From a virus, in IMG/VR virus record IMGVR_UViG_3300050014_000169, positions 1 to 43,291 of that record: a stretch of 43,291 nucleotides of DNA; one strand, written 5' to 3'. The notes under the pieces were generated by a model. It was not told where the DNA came from. It did not search any database and saw only the letters and a program-made list of their open reading frames with translations. This document shows, piece by piece, positions 23,478 to 31,147 of the stretch; positions within the stretch are counted from its first letter, which is position 1; every line of letters begins with the position of its first letter. The position numbers were made by a program, and so were the translations under genes.

Positions 23478-24220
23478 TGAAATTTAGGGAACTTAAGGCA
23501 GAAGAGATTGATGTACGTCAGGCGCAACTAAGCGACAAAGGTTGCTCTGTCCTACTTTATAAAGACGCTCGATGCGATATGAATATTTTAGATGAAACGG
23601 TCGGTTCGGACGGTTGGCAGCGCAAACATTACGATTGTAAGGGTAATCTCTTTTGCTCGGTTGGTATAAAGTGCGGCGAGATATGGGTATGGAAAGACGA
23701 CTGCGGCTCTGAAAGCAATGTTGAAAAAGAAAAAGGGGAGGCTTCTGATAGTTTCAAAAGGGCTTGCTTTAATTGGGGAATAGGTCGAGAACTTTACACT
23801 TCGCCTTTTTTATGGATACCGGCAGCAAAATTAAAATTGGAAGTCAAGAATGGCAAAAATGTTACATACGATAAATTCAGTGTTAAAAATATCGAGTATG
23901 CAAACGGTCAAATAATCGAATTAACAATTATAAACCAACGCTCAGAAACAGTATTTGATACATTTAAAAAGTCTAAGCAGGGTGAACAGCCACCAATTGT
24001 ACCGTCGGAGGATATCCCACCTATTTTACAGCCGCGCATAAGCCCTATAAAAGCTAAAGTCATCAACGACTTAGCTTTAAAGCACAACCTATCAAGCACT
24101 TTGCAAAAATCCATTGAAGCAAGTTATAACGTAAAAACAGCTGGGGAACTTTCCGAGACGCAGGGGGACTTTATTTTAATATGGTTGAACAAGAAGGTAA
24201 ACAATGGAACTACAGTTTGA
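23477..24220 (+). CDS. Rad52/Sak-like single-strand annealing protein
   Basis: A 247-residue protein. Residues about 30-115 carry the phage Rad52-like signature: VGSDGWQRKHYDCKGNLFCS, the middle CGEIWVWKDDCGSES, and GEASDSFKRACFNWGIGREL. The C-terminal half has a Pro-rich linker (about 170-190) and a small helical domain (IKAKVINDLALKHNLSSTLQ) that may bind SSB. It would anneal single strands in phage recombination. Between Gp157 and NinB-like genes. No partner exonuclease is recognised nearby, so it may work with host nucleases. Confidence 0.75.
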   Translation: MKFRELKAEEIDVRQAQLSDKGCSVLLYKDARCDMNILDETVGSDGWQRKHYDCKGNLFCSVGIKCGEIWVWKDDCGSESNVEKEKGEASDSFKRACFNWGIGRELYTSPFLWIPAAKLKLEVKNGKNVTYDKFSVKNIEYANGQIIELTIINQRSETVFDTFKKSKQGEQPPIVPSEDIPPILQPRISPIKAKVINDLALKHNLSSTLQKSIEASYNVKTAGELSETQGDFILIWLNKKVNNGTTV

Positions 24221-24737
24221 TTTTGCGAAGTGGCAACAGGATAGCGAGGGGTTTTGGCTGCTTTTAAAAGCTAAAGCCCCTGCCCTTGCAAAAGAATTTG
24301 TTGCGGGGATGAAGTACAAAAACTATGTTGCCACTCTGAAAGAATACCGACAGAAACGCAGTTTAGACGCTAACGCTTATTTATGGGTTTTGTGTCAAAA
24401 GATTTCCGAGGTCATCCGAAACACCAAAGAATTTGTTTATCAAGACGCAATAAAAAACGTGGGACAGTTTGATTTTTTCCCACTTCGTAACGATGCGGTC
24501 GAGACATTTTTGCATAGGTGGAACTGCCGAGGTATGGGCTGGTTTGCGGAGGAATTTGAGGATAGCAAACTTGCAGGGTATAAAAAGATTATAGCCTATT
24601 ACGGCTCGTCAGTTTACGACACGCGAGAAATGAGCGTACTGATCGACTACATAGTCAACGAGGCAAAAGAGTTAGACATTGAAACCATGACGCCGCAGGA
24701 ATTGGCTCTGTTGAAAAGCAGGTGGGGCAATGAATAA
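24204..24737 (+). CDS. NinB-like recombination protein
   Basis: A 177-residue protein with the NinB-type start (KNYVATLKEYRQKRSLDANA, then YLWVLCQKISEVI) and the C-terminal YDTREMSVLIDYIVNEAKEL with TMTPQELALL. NinB (lambda Orf) binds single strands and helps strand annealing with SSB. The gene overlaps the Rad52-like gene by 17 bases and the HNH-type gene by 8, so the group is coupled. Confidence 0.75.
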   Translation: MELQFDFAKWQQDSEGFWLLLKAKAPALAKEFVAGMKYKNYVATLKEYRQKRSLDANAYLWVLCQKISEVIRNTKEFVYQDAIKNVGQFDFFPLRNDAVETFLHRWNCRGMGWFAEEFEDSKLAGYKKIIAYYGSSVYDTREMSVLIDYIVNEAKELDIETMTPQELALLKSRWGNE

Positions 24738-24978
24738 ATGCTGGGTATGCGGTACAACTCAAAACTTAGAATCTCATCATTGTTTTGGAGGATGCCGGAG
24801 GAAAACATCAGAAATATATAATCTGAAAATATGGCTATGCCGGTATCATCATCAAATCGTGACAGACGAAAAAGACAAGGAACTGGTAATACAAATACAT
24901 CGGCATGGGCAGCGCAAATTTGAGGGAGAACATCCTGAACTCAATTTTTTATCAGTTTTTGGAAAATCATATTTATAA
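24730..24978 (+). CDS. HNH-type nuclease-like protein
   Basis: An 82-residue protein with a compact zinc and HNH-like motif: CWVCGTTQNLESHHCFGG, then LCRYHHQIVTD. The C-x2-C, HH, C-x2-HH order matches small phage HNH/recombination nucleases located beside NinB and SSB. It could process recombination intermediates. It lacks room for any other domain. ATG overlaps the end of the NinB-like gene. Confidence 0.65.
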   Translation: MNKCWVCGTTQNLESHHCFGGCRRKTSEIYNLKIWLCRYHHQIVTDEKDKELVIQIHRHGQRKFEGEHPELNFLSVFGKSYL

Positions 24979-24990
24979 GGGAGAATTATT

Positions 24991-25419
24991 ATGCTCAATG
25001 TATGCGCCTTGAACGGTAGGCTCACGGCGGAGCCAGAGTTAAAACACACTCAATCTGATATTCCAGTCACTTCTTTCACGCTCGCGATAGACCGCGGATA
25101 CGTCAAAGCAGGCGCCGAGCGTCAGGCGGATTTTATCGAAATCGTCTGCTGGCGGCAGACAGCCGAGTTTGTATCGAAGTATTTTCACAAAGGTCAACTT
25201 GTAGCGGTCACGGGTACCATTCAGACGCGCTCCTATGAGGACAAGCAGGGCAATAAGCGTAAGGCCACAGAGATAGTAGCGTCACAGGTTGACTTCGCAG
25301 AGCCGCGCAGGGACGGCATGAACGAGATTGCAAAGAACGCGGAAAATATGGGTGTACCAATGACCGAGGAAAATTGTGACGATTTTGTCGAGATTGCAGG
25401 GGACGATCTCCCTTTCTAA
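24991..25419 (+). CDS. ssb: Single-stranded DNA-binding protein
   Basis: A 142-residue SSB. Residues 1-105 form the OB-fold (LNVCALNGRLTAEPELKHTQ, FIEIVCWRQTAEFVSKYFHK, GTIQTRSYEDKQGNKRKATE), and the C-terminus ends DDLPF, the acidic tip that recruits recombination and replication partners. It binds single strands during replication and annealing. Ribosome site AAGGGAGAATTATT. Surrounded by recombination genes. Confidence 0.92.
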   Translation: MLNVCALNGRLTAEPELKHTQSDIPVTSFTLAIDRGYVKAGAERQADFIEIVCWRQTAEFVSKYFHKGQLVAVTGTIQTRSYEDKQGNKRKATEIVASQVDFAEPRRDGMNEIAKNAENMGVPMTEENCDDFVEIAGDDLPF

Positions 25420-25511
25420 AGCCCAAAAATTTATATAAAGGCTATTCAACGAATGCGACAGGGGCAGAATTTTATGAATGATTATCTGCCCCACAATTTG
25501 AAAGGAGAAAC

Positions 25512-26183
25512 ATGAATAAAACTAAAATAGACTGGTGCTCAGCCTCCTTAAATCCGGTTGTCGGTTGCACTTATGGCTGCCCATTTTGTTACGCAAAAAA
25601 GATGAACGACCGCTTTCAGTGGATTGAGGATTTTTCAAAGCCGGAGTTTTTCCCAGACCGTTTGAAATCTCTCTACAGCAAAAAGCCGCAGACTATTTTT
25701 ATGGACAGTATGAGCGATATTGCGGATTGGCGGCCGGAGTGGCTTGAAGCGGTATATAAGGCTATGGCCGATAACCCGCAGCACAAATATTTGTTTCTTA
25801 CAAAGCGAATTAAAAAATTTATAGACACAGATTATTTGTTATGGAACAGCAGGCGAACCCCGCGCAACGAACCAGAATATTCCTGGGTTGGAATCTCGAT
25901 AACTCGGCAAGATATGGTTCCTCCCGATTTTAGATCTTCTGGAGATTTTTGGAGCATTGAGCCAATTTTAGAACCAATAACGTGTCAATTCACAGACGAG
26001 ACGAAACCCAAGTGGGTCATCATCGGCGCAGAAACCGGAAACCGCAAAGAAAAAGTAATCCCGAAACGTGAGTGGGTGCAGGATATTGTTGATCAGTGCA
26101 AAGCCGCAAATGTTCCGGTATTCCTCAAAAGTTCACTGGCTGATATTTGGGACGAGCCACTTATTCAAGAATTTCCATGGTAG
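25512..26183 (+). CDS. DUF5131 / Gp37-Gp68-like protein with Cys3 motif
   Basis: A 223-residue protein of the phage Gp37/Gp68 (DUF5131) family: N-terminal IDWCSASLNPVVGCTYGCPF CYA with C19-x3-C23-x2-C26, the three-cysteine pattern of radical-SAM iron-sulfur sites; then TIFMDSMSDIADW, LFLTKRIKKF, WVGISI, WSIEPILEPI and VIIGAETGNR. The fold is predicted to be a TIM-barrel-like radical-SAM relative. Substrate unknown. Separated by about 90 bases from ssb, with its own ribosome site (AAAGGAGAAAC). Confidence 0.8.
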   Translation: MNKTKIDWCSASLNPVVGCTYGCPFCYAKKMNDRFQWIEDFSKPEFFPDRLKSLYSKKPQTIFMDSMSDIADWRPEWLEAVYKAMADNPQHKYLFLTKRIKKFIDTDYLLWNSRRTPRNEPEYSWVGISITRQDMVPPDFRSSGDFWSIEPILEPITCQFTDETKPKWVIIGAETGNRKEKVIPKREWVQDIVDQCKAANVPVFLKSSLADIWDEPLIQEFPW

Positions 26184-26246
26184 CAACAAGCCCAATAAAT
26201 AATACAATACGTATAATTTAGGTGGATGAATGGGGGGTGAAAAATT

Positions 26247-26498
26247 ATGAGATATGGTTCTGAATTAAACTGCGATGAATTTTTAAATGAGTTTGAAAAG
26301 TGCATTGCATTGCAAAATAAATTCTACGACCGCCCATGCGACAAGAGGGATTTAAATTTGGCAAAGTGTAAGATATCAACCTTTTTTGGCAAAGACCGTG
26401 AAGATGATTACAGAGACAAAATACAAATCCTCTGTAATTTATCGGGCTACAATTTTTCAAGAATTTATAGAAAAAGACATTTCCCTAAAGAATTATAG
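26247..26498 (+). CDS. Unknown protein before the replication gene, 83 aa
   Basis: An 83-residue protein (MRYGSELNCDEFLNEFEKCI...) with Cys residues in the front half and a basic tail (FSRIYRKRHFPKEL). Ribosome site GGGGGGTGAAAAATT. It lies just upstream of the replication initiator. No family recognised. Confidence 0.5.
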   Translation: MRYGSELNCDEFLNEFEKCIALQNKFYDRPCDKRDLNLAKCKISTFFGKDREDDYRDKIQILCNLSGYNFSRIYRKRHFPKEL

Positions 26499-26556
26499 AA
26501 ATGCGCGAGCGGCTATTTTAGACAATTTATTTCAAACTGAATGGGGGTGAACAACT

Positions 26557-27288
26557 ACGGCAGACGTGCAAAAGGAAAATGGGTATACCTCGGTTGCAAA
26601 TGAAATCCTTGAAAATATTATAAAGCTTCCGCTCAACGGGACACAATTCCGAATTATCATGTTGCTCTGGCGTGAAACATACGGGTTCAACCGTAAAGAA
26701 TGTTCTTTGTCAGTGTCTTACATATCGTCACGATTAAGTATTTCGCGCCGACAGGTCCAGCGAGAGATGGTAATTCTTTTTGAGTGTAAAATTTTGTTGA
26801 TAATTAAAGAGTCAACTTATAGCAATTCAAGGGTTATTTCTTTTAATAAAAATTATGACGAGTGGCGGCTAATTAGCCATGAGGTGACTAATAAGACACC
26901 AGATGACGGATTAGACACCGCGCCAGATGACGGATTAGACACCCATAGAAAGAAACCATTAAAGAAACCATTAAAGAAACCCCCTATACCCCCCGAAGAA
27001 CCTAACATTTTTGAGGGTAAATCCTTTACGGCTGATCTTCAAGCAAAAATTTTAGAATGGCTCAAATACAAAAAAGAAAAGAAAAAACCATATGAGCCGA
27101 TAGGGCTGAAATCCCTTTTAACGCAGATTGAGAACAAACTAAAAATTTACTATGAGGCTGACGTTATCGAGCTGATTACTGAGTGTATGTCAAATATGTG
27201 GCAGGGAATTATATGGGACAAGTTAAAGGGTAAAGAAATTGCTAAAAAACCTGCAGGCTGGGGATATGAGGGGATGGATAAATTATGA
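26557..27288 (+). CDS. Replication initiator, phage O-like, ACG start
   Basis: A 243-residue protein if translation begins at ACG 26557. In that frame the protein starts (M)ADVQKENGYTSVANEILE, which is what O-like proteins usually look like, and the ribosome site GGGGGTGA (26543-26550) is six bases before ACG; the first GTG in frame (26566) is 15 bases away and would lose ADV. Residues 10-105 are a winged helix (FRIIMLLWRETYGFNRKECS, SRLSISRRQVQREM), 115-145 a repeat-rich linker (PDDGLDT twice, KPLKKPLKKP) and the rest a helical helicase-loading part. The linker DNA carries iteron-like repeats. Overlaps the DnaB gene by 4 bases. Confidence 0.75.
   Translation, partial: TADVQKENGYTSVANEILENIIKLPLNGTQFRIIMLLWRETYGFNRKECSLSVSYISSRLSISRRQVQREMVILFECKILLIIKESTYSNSRVISFNKNYDEWRLISHEVTNKTPDDGLDTAPDDGLDTHRKKPLKKPLKKPPIPPEEPNIFEGKSFTADLQAKILEWLKYKKEKKKPYEPIGLKSLLTQIENKLKIYYEADVIELITECMSNMWQGIIWDKLKGKEIAKKPAGWGYEGMDKL
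26885..26981 (+). repeat. Iteron-like repeats inside the replication gene (candidate origin)
   Basis: Two exact 21-bp repeats (26899-26919 and 26923-26943, period 24; each starts CCAGATGACGG) and a degenerate third copy upstream (26885-26900, 13 of 16 positions). They are followed by a 12-bp unit AAAGAAACCATT repeated at 26949-26960 and 26961-26972 and partly at 26973-26981. They encode the linker of the O-like protein. In lambda the origin is also a set of iterons plus an A-rich stretch within gene O. Function as origin is inferred. Confidence 0.55.
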
Positions 27289-28565
27289 CATATTCAATTG
27301 AGGCAGAACAATCTGTTTTAGGTGCCATGCTCATAGAGCCGTCAGAGAGTATCCCACTTGTCAGTTTTTTAAGCGAAAGTGACTTTTATCTGCCAGAGCA
27401 TCAGGCCACCTTTGCGGCGATGATGGACATGCATAAGCAGAGCAAACCGATTGATTTTGTGACACTGCTCGAAGAATTAAACAGACTGTATGGTAATGAC
27501 GCTGGAAAAGCTTTTCTTTTACAACTCGCCCAGATGGTTCCCACGTTGGCGAATACAAAAGCATACGCCGAGATTGTAAAAGCTAAAAGTCAAAAGCGGC
27601 GGGTGACCGGAAAACTTCAAGATTTGATTTTTTGTGACATGGATGCCGATGCTCTAATTCCGGCGGTTGAAAAAATAGTTGAGGATGAGCGAGGCGGCTC
27701 CTCGACAAAGGACGTTGAAGAGGACAGGAAACAGACCCTTATCAGTTACATAGACACGATTTATAAACCGCTCGACCGCGACACAAGGATTTGGACGGGG
27801 TACAAGCACATTGATGACAAAACAGGCGGCCTGTTAAAGGGCGGTATCTCCTGCTGGGGAGCGCCTCCGTCCACCGGCAAAACTGCAATAGCAATAAATG
27901 TCGTTGAAAATCAGATCAAGACAAAAAACAAAATTGCCTTTTTCAGCCTCGAAATGTCGAAAGAGCAGATTTACAACAGGATGTTTTCGTCGCTGCTCAG
28001 TATTCCATACGACGGCATAAAAAATAAATATCTTGACAAAGAGCAACAGCAGAAAATATCTCAAAGCGTCTCTGATCTCTATGGCAAAAAACAACTTTAT
28101 CTGTTTGGCGACATTTATACAATTGAGGAAATCTCACGCAGGATATATGAGTTAAAGCCCGATTTGGTTGTCGTCGATTTTATCCAGCGTGTCAGAACTG
28201 TCGAGAAAATGAAAGACACAAGGGAACGAATTAACTTTTTAACGGCTGAATTTAAGTGGCTGGCGAAGAAAAATAATTGCCACATCATGCTTTTATCGCA
28301 AGTGTCAAGGCAAGCGGACAAAAGCGGCAAGCCAAAACCTCCGAGAATGTCAGACTTGAAAGAGAGTGGAAATATTGAAGAAGATTCCGATTACATTTTT
28401 ATGATTTTTCGCCCTTATGTTTACGAGAAGTCAAAAGACTATACACCGGAACAAACTCAATTACTGATCGACAAAAACAAAGACGGTGAAACAGGCATGA
28501 TTGAAATGTATTTTAGGGGGTCAGTGCAGCGCTTTGAGGAGGTTGAAACGCGATATGATAACTGA
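27285..28565 (+). CDS. dnaB: DnaB-like replicative helicase
   Basis: A 426-residue hexameric helicase. Residues 1-105 are the DnaB N-terminal domain (EAEQSVLGAMLIEPSESIPL, HQATFAAM, KPIDFVTLLEEL), 150-426 the RecA-like motor with Walker A GAPPSTGKTA (192-201), FFSLEMSKEQI, Walker B LVVVDFIQRV and IMLLSQVSRQADK, then SGNIEEDSDYI. It is slightly shorter than bacterial DnaB but complete. The preceding O-like protein should load it at the origin. ATG overlaps the initiator gene stop. Confidence 0.93.
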   Translation: MTYSIEAEQSVLGAMLIEPSESIPLVSFLSESDFYLPEHQATFAAMMDMHKQSKPIDFVTLLEELNRLYGNDAGKAFLLQLAQMVPTLANTKAYAEIVKAKSQKRRVTGKLQDLIFCDMDADALIPAVEKIVEDERGGSSTKDVEEDRKQTLISYIDTIYKPLDRDTRIWTGYKHIDDKTGGLLKGGISCWGAPPSTGKTAIAINVVENQIKTKNKIAFFSLEMSKEQIYNRMFSSLLSIPYDGIKNKYLDKEQQQKISQSVSDLYGKKQLYLFGDIYTIEEISRRIYELKPDLVVVDFIQRVRTVEKMKDTRERINFLTAEFKWLAKKNNCHIMLLSQVSRQADKSGKPKPPRMSDLKESGNIEEDSDYIFMIFRPYVYEKSKDYTPEQTQLLIDKNKDGETGMIEMYFRGSVQRFEEVETRYDN

Positions 28566-28722
28566 AAACGCCGCCTACATCCTCGAAGATGCCCGGTTGA
28601 ACGGCAAACAAGGCGATTACAAAAATTATGCTCAATACCGTTTTAGGCTTTGCCTTTTGAATTTGTCGGATGCAGAATACGAGCAAAATATTAAAAAGCT
28701 TTGCGAGATGCTTAAACTATGA
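28555..28722 (+). CDS. Small protein after DnaB, 55 aa
   Basis: A 55-residue protein started at ATG 28555, overlapping the helicase stop by 11 bases and preceded by GAGGAGG 12 bases upstream. It looks like two helices (ENAAYILEDARLNGKQGDYK, DAEYEQNIKKLCEML). No family recognised; coupling to dnaB suggests a replication role. Confidence 0.45.
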   Translation: MITENAAYILEDARLNGKQGDYKNYAQYRFRLCLLNLSDAEYEQNIKKLCEMLKL

Positions 28723-28872
28723 GGATTGCGGCAGAAAAGGCGAGAGGTGAGGAATAACCCCGTCAGCCCCTCCACAAGCCCCATAGACAGTGCGGAATGA
28801 TAGAGGGCGTGGAATTACTCAATTGAGGACTAAGCGCAGTGTAGCCCCTCACAGGGGCGAAGAAAGGCAGAG
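28723..28872 (+). other. Non-coding gap in the replication operon
   Basis: A 150-bp gap holds no credible gene. It has a hairpin GCCCC-TCACA-GGGGC near 28842-28856 and a related CAGCCCCTCC word at about 28764. No promoter boxes are convincing. Confidence 0.4.
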
Positions 28873-29019
28873 ATGAATAAAGAATACCCTTGCGAGAATG
28901 AAGACTGCGAATTTTTTGAAACGTTGTCAAAAGGCTCACATTGTGCCGCGGAAGATTATTGCGGAGGATATTACAACGATAAGGAGGCTGAGCAGGATGA
29001 AAACAATAACGGTTTTTAA
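28873..29019 (+). CDS. Cys-rich mini-protein, 48 aa
   Basis: A 48-residue protein (MNKEYPCENEDCEFFETLSK...) with Cys at residues 7, 12, 24 and 30 and an acidic, Asn-rich end. Ribosome site GAAAGGCAGAG. It overlaps the next, also Cys-rich, gene by 23 bases in another frame. Probably a small zinc-binding protein. Confidence 0.45.
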   Translation: MNKEYPCENEDCEFFETLSKGSHCAAEDYCGGYYNDKEAEQDENNNGF

Positions 29020-29320
29020 ATGCGATTACTGCCAGACAATTCGAAGAACAGAAAAAGGCATTATAAAGCATGAAACTCAATGCTATAAAAATCCGAATTC
29101 ACTGAATTGCTATTTATGCGAAAACGCCGAAATTGGCGATACTTATTCATATGAAGGTTACCCCGTCAACTCGGGCCCATGCTGCAAATACCAAGAAGAA
29201 GAGATAAACGAAAACATAGCATCTCGGTGTGCTGGATATGTCAACTGCCATAAAACTATTTACGAGAGGTTGTGGGAAGAAGCTATTGCTGCAAATGACC
29301 GCAGAACAAAGGAGGGCTAA
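28997..29320 (+). CDS. Zinc-finger-like early protein, 107 aa
   Basis: A 107-residue protein started at ATG 28997 (MKTITVFKCDYCQTIRR) behind AAGGAGGCTGAGCAGG. First comes a C2H-C-like finger (CDYC...KHETQC), then a second Cys cluster (CYLCENAEIG ... GPCCKYQ) and CAGYVNCHKTIYERLW. It ends RRTKEG with the stop just before the ACG start of rusA, whose ribosome site lies inside its last codons. Function unknown. Confidence 0.5.
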   Translation: MKTITVFKCDYCQTIRRTEKGIIKHETQCYKNPNSLNCYLCENAEIGDTYSYEGYPVNSGPCCKYQEEEINENIASRCAGYVNCHKTIYERLWEEAIAANDRRTKEG

Positions 29321-29323
29321 AAA

Positions 29324-29752
29324 ACGAAAATCAAATTTACAATACCAGGCGCACCGATGGGAAAGGGCAGACCGAAGTTTGCAAGGCGTGGGAATTTTGT
29401 AAGTACATATACGCCGGAGAAAACCGCCAACTATGAAACGCTTGTCAAATGGTATTTTCAGCAGGAGGCACAAGGGCAAAAACTTGACGGAATGCTAAAA
29501 GTTGAAATCGACGCTTTTTACCCGATTCCGAAGTCGACATCCAAAAAGCAAGCCGAAAATATGAGGAATGGAATTATACGCCCTGTAAAGAAACCCGACT
29601 TTGACAATGTTGGAAAAATCATATGTGATTCGCTCAATGAGATAGCCTTTAAAGATGATTCTCAAATTGTTGACGGTAGGGTGCAGAAATTTTATTCAGA
29701 CACACCGAGAGTAGAAATTGAGATTGGAGAATTTTTAGGAGGGGCGAAATGA
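29324..29752 (+). CDS. rusA: RusA-family Holliday junction resolvase, ACG start
   Basis: A 142-residue protein if it begins at ACG 29324: (M)KIKFTIPGAPMGKGRPKFA is the usual RusA start, and AAGGAGGG (29309-29316) is seven bases before ACG. The first ATG in frame (29357) would cut off 11 residues of the first beta strand. The active-site acidic residues are present in KKPDFDNVGKIICDSLNEIA and FKDDSQI. RusA dimers cut four-way junctions made by recombination. Coupled to the upstream gene (stop at 29320) and to the next (ATGA). Confidence 0.8.
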   Translation, partial: TKIKFTIPGAPMGKGRPKFARRGNFVSTYTPEKTANYETLVKWYFQQEAQGQKLDGMLKVEIDAFYPIPKSTSKKQAENMRNGIIRPVKKPDFDNVGKIICDSLNEIAFKDDSQIVDGRVQKFYSDTPRVEIEIGEFLGGAK

Positions 29753-30135
29753 CAAATAAATGCATAGATGAATATTTTGCGTATAAAGCAACCAACCTTA
29801 CCCCTGCCGAGGTTACCGAACTCGCACGGGCGAAAGAGGAAGGGCGGCTGGTGGTGCTGCCGTGTAAGGTGGGAGACAAAGTAAAGGTTGATTGCGAAAA
29901 GTGGGGAAACTCGTGGAATTTCAAAACTTTTGAATATGGAAAATTTCTTCATGGAGAAATAATTGCAATTATTCAAACCAAAAAGCAAACTCTTATGAAA
30001 ATTCAAATTGAGCATAATGTTTCATGGAAACGGGAAAGAAAACGGTATCCAGCAAGCGCATTGGGAATAACGGTTTTTATTATGCAAGAGGCCGCCGAGG
30101 CCGAGAAAGAGAGGCTAGAGCATGGAAAGACTTGA
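29749..30135 (+). CDS. Unknown early protein, 128 aa
   Basis: A 128-residue protein. Residues 10-40 are helical with LTPAEVTELARAKEEGRLVV, then LPCKVGDKVKVDCEKW begins an SH3-like beta part that recurs in small phage proteins of clostridia as far as I recall. The tail is helical (EAAEAEKERLEHGKT). ATG overlaps the rusA stop. Function unknown. Confidence 0.55.
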   Translation: MTNKCIDEYFAYKATNLTPAEVTELARAKEEGRLVVLPCKVGDKVKVDCEKWGNSWNFKTFEYGKFLHGEIIAIIQTKKQTLMKIQIEHNVSWKRERKRYPASALGITVFIMQEAAEAEKERLEHGKT

Positions 30136-30571
30136 CGAAATCCGCGAGAGGCTGAATAAGGCAACACCGAATAATTGGTGTCATATGCCAAATATCAAAA
30201 AGGGCCGCTCAATATTTAGCAACCCAGACACAAGATTAAAAATTGGAGAAGCGTATTCATATGACGATGCGGTTTTTATATGTTACGCCCCGGAAGACAT
30301 CAAATACCTGTTGGAGCAGATCAACGCTTTGCAGGAGGAAAACGAGAGGCTGAAAAAGAGCCTCGACAATTGGAAATATGAGGCACAATGTGAACATGAC
30401 CATGTTGTTGGATTTATGAGGGACAACGCCACCCTCACAAAGGCGCTGGAGATGGCGTGCGAAGAAAGCGAATGTTTATGGAGCGGCGGGATAACGCCTG
30501 ATACTTTAGCTGCGGCGTATATAGAGCAAGCCCGCTCCACCATCAACAGCAAGGAGGGACACGGGGAATGA
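30122..30571 (+). CDS. Ead/Ea22-like early protein, 149 aa
   Basis: A 149-residue protein with MERLDEIRERLNKATPNNW at the front, YAPEDIKYLLEQINALQEEN and a coiled coil after it (ERLKKSLDNWKYEAQCEHDH), then an acidic end. The front and the APEDI-YLLE pattern resemble Ead/Ea22-like early proteins of temperate phages. Start overlaps the previous gene by 14 bases behind AGAGAGGCTAGAGC. Confidence 0.5.
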   Translation: MERLDEIRERLNKATPNNWCHMPNIKKGRSIFSNPDTRLKIGEAYSYDDAVFICYAPEDIKYLLEQINALQEENERLKKSLDNWKYEAQCEHDHVVGFMRDNATLTKALEMACEESECLWSGGITPDTLAAAYIEQARSTINSKEGHGE

Positions 30572-30684
30572 AAATTTTAATTATTAACTTGATAGTTTGG
30601 TCTGTTTATTTTATAGGAATGGGCATCGGATATTTGTGGGGTAGATATGTTTATAAAAATAAGGAGGCCACACATGGCAAATAA
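30568..30684 (+). CDS. Tiny membrane protein, 38 aa
   Basis: A 38-residue frame with one membrane span (ILIINLIVWSVYFIGMGIGY) and a basic end. ATG overlaps the preceding stop and follows AGGAGGGACACGGGGA. It overlaps the next gene start by 11 bases. One of three tiny hydrophobic proteins in the early region (also 21677 and 30967). Confidence 0.45.
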   Translation: MKILIINLIVWSVYFIGMGIGYLWGRYVYKNKEATHGK

Positions 30685-30970
30685 AATGCAACCGGCAGAA
30701 TGTGCGGAGAGCCTTGACGAATTAGACGAAATCGCCCTCGATCAGTTGAGGTGGAGGGACGTAGAGAAAGAGCTGCCAAAGTATACCGGCGATTATAATG
30801 TGGTTTGCAATGTGGGAAGCATGCTCGGCGGATACACAACGGTACGCACATATAGATTTGAGCGCATTTCCGGAAGAGAACCAAGATGGTGTATACAAAA
30901 TCGACCTGATGAAGTTGTGACAATCACCCATTGGCTCCCACTTCCGCAAGCGCCGGTGGTGAAAAAATGA
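30674..30970 (+). CDS. DUF551-family protein, 98 aa
   Basis: A 98-residue protein started at ATG 30674 behind AAGGAGGCCACAC. It has LRWRDVEKELPKYTGDYNVV, then FERISGREPRWCIQN and the closing VVTITHWLPLPQAP, the conserved end of DUF551 proteins (THWLPLP). Widely found in phages and prophages without known function. Stop overlaps the next small membrane gene. Confidence 0.7.
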   Translation: MANKMQPAECAESLDELDEIALDQLRWRDVEKELPKYTGDYNVVCNVGSMLGGYTTVRTYRFERISGREPRWCIQNRPDEVVTITHWLPLPQAPVVKK

Positions 30971-31107
30971 AAACAGGCTTAATTATTAATCTGATCGGTT
31001 CATTGCTCACGCTTACCTTTATGCTACTCAGCTATTACACAAAAGATATTTACGGACTCGTATTTTGCGGAATACTTTTTCTAAATTTTACAAGAGAATG
31101 GAAGTGA
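30967..31107 (+). CDS. Small membrane protein, 46 aa
   Basis: A 46-residue frame with two hydrophobic stretches (LIINLIGSLLTLTFMLL, YGLVFCGILFLNF) and a basic end. ATG overlaps the DUF551 stop. It begins with an LIINLI segment similar to that of the tiny membrane protein at 30568-30684, suggesting a duplicated signal or anchor. A 12-codon frame follows at 31113-31151 but is too short to support. Confidence 0.45.
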   Translation: MKTGLIINLIGSLLTLTFMLLSYYTKDIYGLVFCGILFLNFTREWK

Positions 31108-31147
31108 ATAAGATGCCTAAAACAGTTATTTACAAGGTGGTGAGAGG

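Noticed and set aside
22964-23527. Minus-strand open frame of 187 aa
   Set aside because: Exact shadow of the Gp157 gene; Cys/Ser/Phe-rich translation typical of antisense codons.
28501-28722. Longer frame starting at 28501 for the post-helicase gene
   Set aside because: The first 18 codons lie within dnaB without a ribosome site; the ATG at 28555 has GAGGAGG upstream.
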